The notes under the pieces: generated by a model
What the model saw: the letters and a program-made list of their open reading frames with translations, nothing else
Databases searched by the model: none
Told to the model about the DNA's origin: nothing
Position numbers and translations under genes: made by a program
Part shown: positions 49,835-61,944 of the stretch, one piece after another
Layout of the letters: the number at the start of each line of letters is the position of its first letter
Numbering within the stretch: position 1 is the stretch's first letter
Assembly (NCBI RefSeq): GCF_932294415.1
Contig: NC_065536.1
Span: forward strand, 35,584,354 to 35,648,353
Reading direction: 5' to 3'
Origin: Quercus robur
Taxonomy: Eukaryota > Streptophyta > Magnoliopsida > Fagales > Fagaceae
DNA: 64,000 bases

Positions 49835-51429
49835 AACCAAATATCTAAAATATTCTAAAAGTCCTCAAAACCATTTATTGTCATAAAATATTTTGCATAA
49901 ATTTCCCAAATAATACAAGTTAAGATAAAGCATCTTTAGTATTTCCAAATAATACCGCAAACCATGAAATCCATTATCAAGGGAGTTCAAAGATGCTTTT
50001 CTTTTACATGCCAAATATTCATGCATTTCCCCATATGCAATATTAAATATGATACACTTTTCATATATAATTATACATAGTAGGGTCACAACACGGCACT
50101 TTTTACAAAAACATAGTTCCACAAATAATTTTCCAAAATGTGTTTAACCCAAAAAAAAAGTTTATGCAACATGGTTATTTTCCGAAAATTCCCATTAAAA
50201 ACTACTTACCTTGGAAGGCCAACTAATTTTACCCCAACTAGGCATCACCTAATCAAGCCAACCAATCACTAAGTCCATCACCAAGAATCTCAAAACCTAG
50301 AAACACAATGATCAAGCCTATCAATAACAAGGCTTGCCTCAAAGTACCATCAAACTTGTATCCATAGATCGAAAATGGTCCCCTAAAATCGAATCGAGGA
50401 CCTAAAACCTAACTTAACTATCTCAAGGGACCTATACCAAAGGATATCAAACAAGCATACAAGTAATCCAAAGGACCATAATAAAACCAAAGCATTTTAA
50501 TAAACTACCACAAACAGTGTGCATTTATTAGATAACATAAAACTCATCACTTCAAAATAGAGGTAGCGTATCTTATGAGTTTCCTTTTAGGTACCAAGTG
50601 ATTAAGCCAAACCATTATTAAAATTAACTAAGTAAAACACATGTCGAAGAAAACACATGAATTTACAAAGCTAATCCACTCATCAAAGGTTTGAAGTAAA
50701 TTCCACAAAATCCCAACATGTTTGTCATACTTTCAAATTCACTACATAGCAGGCTTTTGTAAAACTTGTTTGGTCCATCTAATTAATTTGAAATTAAATA
50801 GGGATTGGTTCTTACTTGTGAAGTATGTACCATAAAAATTTCAGCTCAAAATAATTTTTCTATAATTTATTAAAAATCATGTCATGCGGCTGATTCAAAT
50901 CTGCCCCTGACAGCTTTAAAATCCAAAAGAAAATCACTATATTTTTAATTTTAAGCCCAAATGCTTTGAGACTTCATCACATTAAAACCACTTATTAAAG
51001 CATATTAAGAACAAGAAATGAAAGCCATAATCTCATATAAACAGTTTATCAAACACTGTTTATTCAACAAGCATTAAGCCCACTTTCACATATGTCAAAA
51101 CCATCCAAATGCAAAGAAAGCACGCTTTAAAATCAGCTCACCTCAACACATGCAGCAACAAAACTCATATGGTTGTTCTAGGAAAACCATCCCTCAAGTA
51201 CCCATTAGAAAATTAGACAACTAAGATCCTTTTATCATAGCAGACCCTTTCACCATAAATAAACCTCAAATGGCCAACAAATGTAAAAACATAAACTCAC
51301 TCATCAAATAAATTCCACCAGGAAAAAACCCATATACATAAACACATGAATATCACTTCCAAAACTTAGATTAGAAGAACCTCTAGCAAAATATGGAAAC
51401 CCAAAAAATAATAAGAGGTAGTTTTACCT
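49835..51429. other. AT-rich intergenic or retroelement sequence without genes
   Basis: No coding region is recognised. The style (A-rich plus strand, short pyrimidine tracts) is like retroelement LTR or leader sequence read on the minus strand. Confidence 0.35.
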
Positions 51430-51532
51430 TCAAAAGGAGAGATGAAGAAGCCTTAGAGGTTGCTTTAAAGTTTTTCCAGTAATCTTGCCAAAAAAATGAC
51501 GGTGGAGGTGGTGGTGGGGTGAGTACCGGTGT

Positions 51533-51565
<33 letters not shown>

Positions 51566-51763
51566 ATGTGTGTTTGTTTTGTGTTTAAGTGTGAAAGAAA
51601 AGAAATAAGGGAGAGCCCTTCACTAGCTGGCCAAGAGAGAGATATTTTGCAAGCTTGTGTTTGTGTGGTTGGGAGATAATTGGTAGGTGGGGGCACACAT
51701 GTGGGTCAAAAAAATCTGACCCCTTTTTTTTGGGGGGGGGGGGGGGGTTGTTGGGGCGTTACA
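51430..51763 (-). mobile_element. Possible LTR start (Ty3/gypsy, minus strand)
   Basis: On the minus strand TGTAACGCCCCAAC at 51763 looks like the start of a chromovirus-type LTR. It is followed by C- and CT-rich leader text with (CT)n at about 51540-51566. The far end and target duplication are not found. Homopolymer G (about 51733-51747) and (AC)n runs sit at the edge. Confidence 0.3.
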
Positions 51764-52740
51764 CACACACACACACCTTCTCTCTCTACACGCTTGTTGC
51801 AACCCCTAAGCAACAAGTTACCCTTTCTTGGGTCAAAAAGCCATTAGATTGAAAATTGCTGATAATCTAAGACATGGCATTGTGGGTCTTGGGAGTTAGT
51901 TTTCTAGGTTTTGGTTTGCGATCAAAGAGAGTGAAGAGTGGGTTTATTAATTTTGTTGGTTTTTTTTTGGGTTTTTTATTGCAATGGACTCTAAAACAAG
52001 ATTGGTTTTATTTTTTTATATACGAAAAAGATTGAATTTTGTTAATTTTTCTAGGATTTTGAAATTTTCTAGGTTTTTAGTTTTTGAACTTTTTAGGGTT
52101 TTTAATTTTTGTTGGCAAGGACGTGAGGAGTAGGATATTTGATTTGATTTATTGGAAGGTTGTTGAGTTAGATTAGGTGTTTTAATTTTTTTTTTTCCAA
52201 TTGATTTATCAAAAGGAAGTAACAATAAATACACTCATGGATTTTTGTTTTGAGTCCATAACTATCATTGACTCTTTTTCTTTTTGTTTTCGCTAAAGCA
52301 ATTGTATCTAAAATAGTTCATTGCTTTGTAAAAATTGGATCTAAAATTGGATTTATATTAAGTTGTTACTTGTCTTTTCTCATATGGCTTTATCATGATT
52401 TCAAATGTATAATTAGTTGTTTGTTTGTGATTGAGATGATAAGTTCAAATACAAGTTGAAGATTTAAGAAATTTCATAATTGTTTTTTACCCATTGCAAA
52501 TTTTAATCTTGTTTTCTCTTGATTTTTTTTAATGTTTTGGGAGGAGGGAGATATAAAAATGGAGTAAAAATACATATTTACTCTTGTTTTTAACATAGAT
52601 AGATAACAGGAGACTAACGTAGGTAATCTCAAATTGGCGATGAGTTAAGTTTTAAACAACGGATAGGTAAGGTGAAAATAGGCCTAACCACATATAAGTT
52701 TACTATAATTTGCCACACACACACACACAAAAACAAAAAA
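51764..52740. other. Gene-free spacer
   Basis: No gene is recognised. An (AC)n run and A-rich text lie at 52713-52753. Confidence 0.4.
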
Positions 52741-54132
52741 AAACAAAAAAAAACCATGGGATTTTTAATCTTTTCCCTTTTACGGAACCTTTCCAAAAAC
52801 ACAATACTCATTGGATTTTTAATTTGTACGGTTATCGGCCCATCATTAGGGGGCCCATGGGTAGTGGGTTGGATAATAGTTCCCCAGCAAGCCCAATCCA
52901 TGATACTCGACGGATTGGGCCATGGGCTGTTTAGTTCTCAGGATCTGACATTTCTCTGAGCCTACTCCAGGGTATCTTGGTAATGCATTGGGGGATATTG
53001 CCCCCGAGCAACATTCGGCGTCTATTGCAAGCCCCAAAACTGACATACCTGTTCCCAAAGTTGGGCCCCTTTTGTTTGGAATAATCCTTAAGGGCCCCAC
53101 CTGCACAAAAAATCATCAAAAGCAATCATCATTGACCCACTAAGGAAGGCTATAAATAGGAGGAAAATAGAAGAGAAAGAGGTTAGACACTGGACTGGAG
53201 GGTGAGGAACCAGAGACTTAGAGAGGAAGAGAAAAAACCCAAGAAAAAACCACCTCAGGAAGAAGGTAGGTAGTTGTATTACGGGTATGAACTTTCGACC
53301 TTAGGAGCTTCCCATTGTAGGATATCCATACACCCACTACAACAAGTAAAATGTGAGCCCAACAAAATAGTTAGCCTATTAATCGAGATTTGGGTGCGCA
53401 CATAATCCTTTTTTCTTTTAGGAATTAAAAAAAAAAAATTACAAAACCAAAGAATATTTTTAATCTATCCCTTTTAGGGATTCTTTTAAAAATAAAAAAC
53501 CATGGGACTTTTTATTTTCTCCCTTTTTGGGAATCTTTTAAAAAATATGAAATCCTATGTATTTCTTTAATCCTTTTCCTTTTAAGAATTTTTTCTAAAA
53601 CTTAAAACCTATGAGCTTTTCACACACAAAAAAACCTTTTAAGAGATATTTTTTTGTAGATTAAAAACTCATACGAACTTTATTTTGGGTGTTTTAAAAT
53701 GTGATGCTTTGCCTGTGGCTTAAATCCATTAAGTTCATGGGCACTCTAAAAGCCAAACATAACTTCCCTCTCCGTTTAACAAACATCTTACTTTGTTGAT
53801 CTTGGCATGCAAATAAATGTGATGCCTAGTATGATTTAATGTAAATTTAATTGTGCAGGGTATATTTTCTATCTCTTATTTAAATTATTCATGTTATATA
53901 GGTCATTTACATTCCATTATAATTTAGATTACACATGTCATTCTAGGATATATTGCATTTAATTTTTACATGTCATTATAGAGTAGTTTACATGTCATTT
54001 CTTTACATTATTTCTCACATGTCATTCTAGGATGGATTGCATGTCATCTTAGGATAGTCTTTTTCTTTGCCTTAGATGTACATGCATACCTTTCTTTCTT
54101 TTTCAAAGCCAAATGCCAAATATGTTAGTTGT
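52741..54132 (+). mobile_element. Older LTR, left part (split by the Tat element)
   Basis: A promoter-like 'ggctataaataggagg' at about 53149 is followed by a GA-rich leader, as in an LTR R region. Near-repeats of 'acatgtcattctagga' at about 53930-54050 add internal structure. The sequence continues beyond the inserted element at 62478, where a 'gggtgcctaacacattccc' motif typical of Tat/Ogre LTR ends appears. Confidence 0.45.
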
Positions 54133-54654
54133 TGACGGGATTGACGAAGTCAACCTCCTTGGACGAAGTCATTAATACTAACAAAGTAAACTTGACAGAC
54201 GAAACAACTAAGCATCCTCGACGATATAACCACACTGCTGACGAAAGTAGAGAAGCCATTCAATACAGTCAATAAATGAGTCGAGCGGTTAAAAGGCCAG
54301 CTGAGCAGACCGTTGGAAGCCCATTAAAGTCCACATTACTGGGGGTGAGATGTTACCCAAAGGAGCATTAAAACCACCATAACAGCCACAATGGCTAGGA
54401 GCTAAGAGAATGTATATATAGAGCCCTCACACCTCCAACAGAAGGTACTTTGAAACAAAAAAACAGCATCCCTAGTTATTTTTATACTCTATTATTTACT
54501 ATAAGTTTCTTATACTGACTTTGACATTGGAGGAGTTGTGGCAGGCACCACACCGGTGACCATCGTGAGAGATTGCTACTTCCATGGTGACGTAGACGAA
54601 TATCCGACTCCATCCGAACGTGTTCACTACGACTGACGAATTTACACTTCATCA
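54133..54654 (+). repeat. 5' LTR of the Tat element (522 bp)
   Basis: It begins TGACGGGATTGACGAAG and ends CTTCATCA. A TATA-like TATATATA lies at 54413-54420. Confidence 0.92.
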
Positions 54655-54657
54655 GTT

Positions 54658-54675
54658 TGGCACCGTCTGTGGGAA
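54658..54675 (+). other. Primer-binding site of the Tat element
   Basis: TGGCACCGTCTGTGGGAA starts three bases after the 5' LTR. The same motif (TGGCGCCATCTGTGGGAA) follows the LTR at 63664. Confidence 0.75.
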
Positions 54676-54732
54676 CGACATTTTCGTACTCAGATTCAAA
54701 AACGTAGTTCCTATCAACTTCTATATATTCAG

Positions 54733-56312
54733 ATGGAGTCCAACCAGGATTCAACAGCCTTAGCTCAGCAAGTCTAGGCTCTAGTGGCCACCGTTGAAGA
54801 GCTCACCAGGCAGAATCAGGAAATGAGGTTACGGCTTCAACAGGGGAGAATTGGTCCAGAGCCAATCAGAAGGATGAGGGAGATAGCCATAGAAGAAGTG
54901 ACCGTCGAGGGCCTACTACTCCAGATGAACAGAACTCAGATCTTTTTCGAGAGATGAGGAAGGGGATGGACAAGCTGAGGAACGCCATTAAGGAGAAAAT
55001 GGACCGAAGCCTAGATAGAATGGTCAGGGCAACAGACTCTCCCTTCACTATGGCCGTCTTGGAGTGCCCAGTGCCGTCAAAATTTCGATTGTCCCAACTT
55101 GAACTGTTTGACGGACTTAAGGACCCCCAAGACCACCTCAACACCTTCAAGACGACACTAGGCCTTCAATAACCTCTTGATGAAATACTATGTCGTTCCT
55201 TACCTACCACTCTCAAAGGAGCTGCAAAGGAGTGGTTCACAAAGTTGCCAACTTCGTCCATTGACAGCTTCGAGCAGTTGAGCAATGCCTTTTTATGCCA
55301 CTTCGTCAGGGGACAATGCCCCAAGAGGCTAGCAGACCACTTGCTTACTATTAGACAAGGGGAGAAAGAAACCCTAATGTCGTATGTGAAACGATTCACG
55401 AAGGAGACCCTGGAGGTAGACGAAGCTGATGACAAAGTGCAGTTGACGGCCTTTAAGGCAGGGCTGAAGTCCAGAGAGTTCGTGGTGTCACTCACGAAGA
55501 ATCCTCCTAAGATGATGGCAGAGATGCTCCTGAAGGCACAGAAGTACAAGAATACTGAAGATGCACTAGCTGCCATAAGGGACATAGAGAAGTCAACAGA
55601 CAAGGGAAAAAAGGAGGACAATTGTAGGGGACAAAAAAAGGAGCATCCAGATCGTCGGACCAGCGAAGGGGGTAAACGGAAAGACGAAAAAACTCCTCGA
55701 ATGGTAAAATTCACTCCTTTAGTTATGCCAGTTGAAAAAATTTTGGCACAGATTAAGGATGAGCATTACCTCAAATGGCCAAGGCCATTACATTCGTCCC
55801 CCAACGTCCAAGACAAGAAGAAGTACTTCCGGTTCCACAAGGATCATGGCCACTACACAGAAGATTATCGGGACTTGAAGGAGCAGATAGAGGAATTGAT
55901 ATGGAAAGGAAAACTGCAGAAGTATGTGAAGAAGGGAGAATCCAGCAGGTTTAGAGACGATGATAAAAACCAGTGCGGGTTTTTGCCTAAAGACGAGGAT
56001 CATACGTCTCAACGACCACAAATTGTGATTGGGGAGATAAGGACGATCACAAGTGGGCCATTCACAAGTGGGTCATTCAGATCCCTCAAGAAAGCATGTC
56101 AGAGGCAGGTGAACAGCGTTCACATGACACCCCCATTTAAACAGAGATGGACAAACCCGGACATGTCTTTCAGTGAGGAAGATGCTAGGGGAGTGAAGCA
56201 GCCTCACAACGACCCCTTGGTCATAATGCTCACAATAGAAAGATTCAACACCAAGAGGATCCTCGTGGACAATGGTAGCTTCGCAGACATTATCTACCTT
56301 CCCGCTTTCTAG
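54733..56312 (+). pseudogene. gag and protease remnant of the Tat element
   Basis: From the ATG at 54733 the N-terminal part is a helical, Gln-rich stretch with an early TAG. A frameshift at about 54850 and a TAA at about 55170 follow. The capsid-like retrotransposon gag domain covers about 55050-55560 ([10 protein letters not shown] and [15 protein letters not shown] motifs). A basic tail has [15 protein letters not shown] in place of a true zinc knuckle. The frame then reaches the protease active-site region [13 protein letters not shown] at about 56257. Gag forms the particle and the protease matures it. The several stops mean no product. Confidence 0.85.
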
Positions 56313-56839
56313 CAGCTAAAACTAGATCCAAGAAGACTACACCCATTTGACTCCCCATTCGTCAGTTTCAGTGGGGATAGAGTATATCCCAAGGGCATAG
56401 TGACTTTGACAATAACAGTGGGGACCTACCTGAAGTAGTTAACACGTCAGTTAGACTTCTTAGTGATGGACTGCCCTTCATCCTACAATGTGATCATTGG
56501 GAGACCCACACTCAACCGATGGAAGTCAACCATGTCCACCTATTGCTTAAAGGTAAAGTTCCCAACAAAGAATGGTGTCGACGAGGTAAAATGAGATCAG
56601 GTCCTAGCCAGGGAATGCTACCAGGCCGTGTTGGCTACAAAGGAGAACCATACATGGATGATCGAGGAGAAAGAAGAAGATAAAGTGGAAGCCCTGGAGA
56701 CAATGGAACTAGTCAAAAGGAAAGGCAACCAACAAGACAAGAATAGGGACGACACTATGTCCCGTGATGAAAACAAGGATCATCCAATTCCTTAAAGAAA
56801 ACCTAGACGTCTTTGCCTGGACTCACGAAGACATGCCAG

Positions 56840-58180
56840 GCATATCTCCAAAATTTATTTAGCATAAGCTGAACGTGGACCTAGAGAGAAAGCCCATCCA
56901 GCAAAGACGACGAGTCTTTGCCCCAGAATGGAACCAAGCAATTACAGACAAGGTTAGCAAACTATTGTCAGCAGGTTTTATCCGAGAGGTTTACTATTAT
57001 GATTAGCTCACAAACGTCATCCTAGTGAAGAAAGCAAATAGGAAATGGAGAATGGGCGTGGACTTCACAGACCTGAACAAAGCCTGCCCGAAAGACAGTT
57101 TCCCTTTGCCAAGAATAGACCAGGTAATGGATTCTATAGCCGGGCATAAGTTACTGATGTTCATGGATGCTTTCTCAGGGTACAACTAGATAAAAATGGC
57201 CAAAGAAGATCAGGAGAAAATTGCTTTCATTTCAAGTCAGGGGCTCTATTGCTATAAGGTAATGCCCTTCGGGTTGAAAAATGCCAGAGCAACCTACCAG
57301 AGGTTAGTGAACAAAATGTTCAGCAAACAGATTGGCAGGAATATGGAGGTGTATGTGGACGACATGCTCGTCAAGAGTAAGGAAGAACTTACCCATCTGG
57401 ACGACCTGGAGGAGACGTTTACCACCCTTAGGTAATACCAGATGAAGTTGAACCCTAGCAAGTGTGCCTTTGGTGTAGTCTCGAGGAAATTCTTGGGATT
57501 CATGGTGTCCCAAAGAGGGATAGAAGCAAGCAAACCCAGAGAAGGGGAAGGCCATACTCGACATGACATCCCCCAAGACCGTCAAAGAAGTCCAAAAGCT
57601 CACAGGAAGAATGGCCGTGCTCAACAAGTTCGTCTCTAAGGCGATGAACAAGTGCTTACCCTTCTTCAAGATGTTGAAACAGACTTTCACCTGGACTGAT
57701 GAATGCGAGGCAACTTGTCAGGAACTCAAACGTTACTTGAGCAATCCGCCACTTTTGAGTCCGACCAAAGAAGGGGAAAACTTATATTTATATCTAGTGG
57801 TATCAGCCATGGCCGTGAGCACAACCCTAATTCGAGAAGAGGGCAAGACACAGTTCCCAGTTTACTACATCAGTCAAGCTTTCCAAGACGATGAGGCCAA
57901 GTACCCAAGGATTAAGAAGATTGCATTCGCGCTAATAGTAGCCTCGTGCAAACTGAGACCATACTTTCAATCAAACCCCATCTTGGTGATGACGAATCAA
58001 CCCATCAAGAAGTCCATGAACAAGTTTGAAGCAACAGGGAGAATGATCCAGTGGGCAATTGAACTCAGCTAGTTCGACATTGGGTACCACCCCAGGACAG
58101 CCATTAAGGCACAAGCCTTAGCGGACTTCATCGCCGAGTTCACCCTCCTGAACGAGGATAGCCACACCAACGAGGCAGAA
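56840..58180 (+). pseudogene. Reverse transcriptase and RNase H remnant of the Tat element
   Basis: RT motifs are seen in order: MGVDFTDLNKACPKD (about 57055), FMDAFSGYN then a stop (about 57180), VMPFGLKNARATYQR (about 57260) and the active-site VYVDDMLVKSK (about 57352). The connection and RNase H follow after a frameshift near 57540: TFTWTDECE (about 57690) and YYISQAFQDDEAKYP (about 57865). Stops interrupt at about 57000, 57188, 57434 and 58071. The YVDD box itself is preserved. Confidence 0.88.
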
Positions 58181-58186
58181 CGGTAG

Positions 58187-58560
58187 ACAGTACATACCGA
58201 TGGTTCGTTAGCCTAAAAGAAGGGGAGAGTAGGGTCATCATAGCCACCCTTGATGGAGAAGCGCTTAAATACGAAGTTCAACTGAAATTCCCAGCCACCA
58301 ATAATGAGGCCGAGTATGAAGGGATACTGATGGGATTGAGATTTGAAAGGCCCTCGGAGCTAAGAACCTGCTAGTTCAGAGTGATTCAAAGCTAGTGATA
58401 GGGCAGATTAAGGAAGAATATGAAGCAAAAGAGGAAAGAATGGAGAAATACCTCAGGCTGACGAAGCACCTGACTTAAGAATTTGATAAAGTGGAATTTG
58501 CGCAGATCCCCAAGAGCTAGAACATATTAGCAGATGAAGTCGTGAAGTTAGCATCGTCGG
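58187..58560 (+). pseudogene. Second RNase H (aRNH) remnant
   Basis: The VHTDGS start of an RNase H is at about 58190, and a NNEAEYEG motif follows in another frame at about 58301. A matching D/K-rich end lies near 58520. The extra RNase H between RNase H and integrase is the established hallmark of the Tat/Athila group. Frameshifts and stops break it. Confidence 0.75.
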
Positions 58561-58829
58561 AAGAAGGAACGGCGAGCATGGGCTTAATGATGGAAGTCCA
58601 GAAACGCCCCAACATCGAGGAAATCTCCACATTCACAACCCAGAGCACAAATATCTGGATGACACCAATCATATCCTTTCTCTAGGATGGGCATCTCCCT
58701 CAAGACGTAGAGGAAGCTAGGAAGGTCAGGAAAAGAGAAGCCAGGTTCGCGATCCTGAACGAGACACTATACAAGAGAGGTTTTTCCATGCCTTACCTGA
58801 AGTGTGTTGGCGAAGAAGAAGCCAAGTAT

Positions 58830-59890
58830 GTTCTAAGGGAGATCCATTAAAGGGTTTGCAGAGACCATGCAGGCCCCAGATCACTGGTAAGTAAAGTGAT
58901 CAGAACAAGTTATTTCTGGCCTACAATGCAAGTAGATGCAAAGGAGCTCGTCAAGAAATGCGACAAGTGGCCAAGGTTCGAGAATGTCCAACGCTTTCTA
59001 GCGGAGAAACTGATGACAATATCTTCCCCATGGCCCTTCGTACAATGGGGAATCGACATCGTCGGCCCGTTGCCTCAAGATAAAGGACATGTAAAATTCC
59101 TATTAGTCACCATTAACTACTTCACTAAGTGGGTCGAAGCAGAGGCATTAGCAACCATCACTGAAGCCAGAATCTAGAACTTCGTGTGGAAGAACATAAT
59201 TTGTAGGTTCAAGATTCCACAGACGATCATATCAAATAATGGGTGGCAGTTCGATAGAAAAATCTTCAGGGACTTCTATTCAGGCCTAGGGATTAAGAAC
59301 CAGTTCTCATCCCCGGGACATCCACAGGCAAACAGACAGACGAAGGTAACAAATCAGACACTACTCAAGATAATCAAGGCCAAGTTAGACGATGCAAAAG
59401 GTGCTTGGCCGGAAGAATTGCCCAGCGTCTTGTGGGCCTACAGGATCATGACAAGAACCCCAATAGGAGAAACCCCCTTCAGACTCACCTATTGTACCGT
59501 GGCAATAATCCCAATCGAGGTGGGAATAGCTAGCATCAGGCGAGAAATGTTCCACGAGGAGAATAATGACGACTAGCTACGAGTCAACCTAGATTGTCTA
59601 AACGAAGTGAGAGAGAAAGCCTTCGACAAGATGACAAAGTACCAACAGAAGATGGCCGAGTACTAAAACAAGAGAGTGAAGCTCAGACAACTCAACATAG
59701 GAGACCTAGTCCTGCATAAGGTCACCCCAGCAACCAAAGACTTTGCCTAAGGAAAGCTCAGCCCCACATGGGAAGGACCCTACCGAGTCATCCATTACTC
59801 TAAAAAAGGTAGCTATCACCTAGAGACCCTAGACGGATAAAGACTCCAGCGACCATGGAATATTGAGTACTTGAAGAAATACCACCAGTA
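58830..59890 (+). pseudogene. Integrase remnant of the Tat element
   Basis: The zinc-binding N-terminus has lost its last Cys (CDKW where CDKC is usual). The core keeps the first catalytic Asp (GIDIVGPLP). It has Asn for the second Asp (ISNNGWQFD) and Lys where the catalytic Glu is expected (HPQANRQTKVTNQT). A GKLSPTWEGPYRV motif of the C-terminal domain is at about 59751. Stops lie at about 58848, 59176, 59575, 59665 and 59748. The enzyme would be inactive even with the stops removed. Confidence 0.87.
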
Positions 59891-59995
59891 GGATGTAACA
59901 AAAAATTGTACTTATTATCGAAAGCAATAATAAGAACTATCCAGCCAGTGTTTTAATAAGAGCAGATCTTGTAATATGAAAGTCACCTAAAATTT

Positions 59996-60730
59996 GGCTA
60001 AGTAACAAGATTCCGCATAGACGAATGTAAGTTACCAACGAAGCCATAAAAATGACAAGATCTCTTGAATGGGTGTAAATCACAAAAGATTTGGCTATGT
60101 AACAGGATTCCGCATAGACGGATGTAAGTTATCGACGAAGCCATAAAAATGACAAGAGTCCTTAAATGGGTGTAGGTCACAAGAGATTTGGCTAAGTAAC
60201 AATATTCCGCATAGACAGAGGTAAGTTACCAACGAAGCCATAAAAATGACAAGATCCCTTAAATGGGTGTAAATCTAAGTAACAAGATTCCGCATAGACG
60301 GATGTAAGTTACCGACGAAGCCATAAAAATGACAAGATCTCTTGAATGGGTGTAAGTCACAAAAGATTTGGCTAAGTAACAGGATTCTGCATAGACAGAT
60401 GTAAGTTATCGACGAAGCCATAAAAATGACAAGAGTCCTTAAATGGGTGTAGGTCACAAAAGATTTGGCTAAGTAACAAGATTCCGCATAGACAGAGATA
60501 AGTTACCAACGAAGCCATAAAAATGACAAGATCCCTTAAATGGGTGTAAATCTAAGTAACAAGATTCCGCCTAGATGGATGTAAGTTACTGACGAAGCCA
60601 AAAGAACGACAATGGTTGTAAGTCACAAGAATATGGCTAAGTAACAAGATTCTGCCTAGACGAATGTAAGTTACTGACGAATCCAAAAGAATGACGAGAT
60701 CCCTAAAAGGGTGTAAGTCACAAGAACCTT
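59996..60730 (+). repeat. Tandem repeat with 277-bp higher-order period in the Tat 3' region
   Basis: Units of ~97 bases start 'ggctaagtaacaagattc' and contain 'cgaagccataaaaatgac'. They are grouped as about 97+97+83, so the pattern repeats every 277 bases (59998, 60275, 60552). The last units are more degenerate. The antisense open frames over it are repeat artefacts. Confidence 0.88.
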
Positions 60731-61106
60731 GCAACAAACATGTTCAAGAGAGAGCATCCTTTGAAGGGTCACAACTAAAAACTGTTGACGAAGAATAGGA
60801 AAGGTCACAACTAAAAAATTATTTGCTAAGTACAAAGCATGGACGCAAAAGGGAAAACTACAGGAACAGAAATTGCAAGCAAGTAAGTATATAATTGCTA
60901 ATTTAATTCAAGCCCAAAACAGCGGACAATTGCCATTGTCTTTACATCTAAACCAAAGGCCCATAAACACTGGGCTAAAGATATTGTTGTCAAAACAGAT
61001 TAAAAAGAAAAAAATTGTTCTGGAATTAGACTTACAAAAGGCCCAAAACATAACGGGCACCCAAAAACAAGGGAGAAGAAAAGGAAAATCTTTTCAAGTA
61101 ATAAGC

Positions 61107-61830
61107 TCAGGCATTAGCGGCAGCATCGTCACTAGTAGGAGTGTCATCAATAGGAGCATTCTTGGGAGTGCCACCCTCAGGAGCCGAGGACTGGGCAGCC
61201 TCGTCAATTGCCATCTCCTTGTCCACCTCTTCTAGGTCCAAGTTCTCTAAGTCAACTCCAGTGGGATGCTTGATGAGGTACCTCCTCAGAAGCTCAAAAC
61301 CCTTAAAGTACCAACTGAAGCGCACTGTGTTGTGCTCGTCAATCTGCTGGAACGCCTCAACGGACTGAGCGGCAATGGTTTTGAGTTTCTTCTTGGCACC
61401 CAGAAGTTGTTCATCCTTCTCCAGGTTTAGTTGACGCTCAACTCTGATGTCGTCACTCAAGGTCTTGATTTTTCCTTCAGAGTGTTAGCCTCGTCCATAG
61501 AATCGACAAGTTTCTTCTTCAGCATGGAATTCTCCGACTCCAAAGCCTCCATCCTAGATGTTAAAGACACCACCTTGGCCTCTTGAGTAAGGTACTTAGA
61601 AGTAATATGAAGGCTCTTCCCCAACACCTGAAAAGAACATTGAAGCCATCAGTAAAATGATAAGAAAAGAAAGAGACTAAAAGTTGCACGAGCATGTTAC
61701 CTGAACCAGTTTGTGGATGTGGCAAGTTGCAACCTCGTTGAAGGACACACCAGAGATGAGTCATACGATTGGAGCATTAACTCCACTGATCAGAACGTGC
61801 CACATGGCCACGATGTGTGTGGCACCGCCA
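61107..61830 (-). pseudogene. Spliced antisense ORF in the Tat element, coiled-coil protein
   Basis: On the minus strand an exon ends at 61701 (CHIHKLVQ, then GTAACATG). A 73-base intron runs 61700-61628 and ends TTCTTTTCAG. The next exon starts VLGKSLHITSKYLTQEAKVV in the same frame. It goes on with a Glu/Lys-rich coiled coil, has a one-base shift in an A-run (61469-61473), then continues to 61107 through a conserved-looking FKGFELLRRYLIKHP stretch and an acidic, Pro/Thr-rich tail. A TGA lies upstream at about 61765. Function is unknown; extra ORFs near the 3' LTR are known for some Tat elements. Confidence 0.6.
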
Positions 61831-61931
61831 CTATGCATTTAATACGGAGTGAAACCCCAAGAGTCATGGACAACTCATAAAAACCTTTCATCTTCTATAA
61901 TCGTCATGACACATCACGATGACCATAGAAC

Positions 61932-61944
61932 CTCGGGGGGCAAC
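61932..61944 (+). other. Polypurine tract of the Tat element
   Basis: 'ctcggggggcaac' lies directly before the 3' LTR. This is the place and base make-up of the plus-strand primer. Confidence 0.6.

Noticed and set aside
59998..60737. Three similar minus-strand open frames
   Set aside because: They arise from the 277-bp repeat and have no domain.
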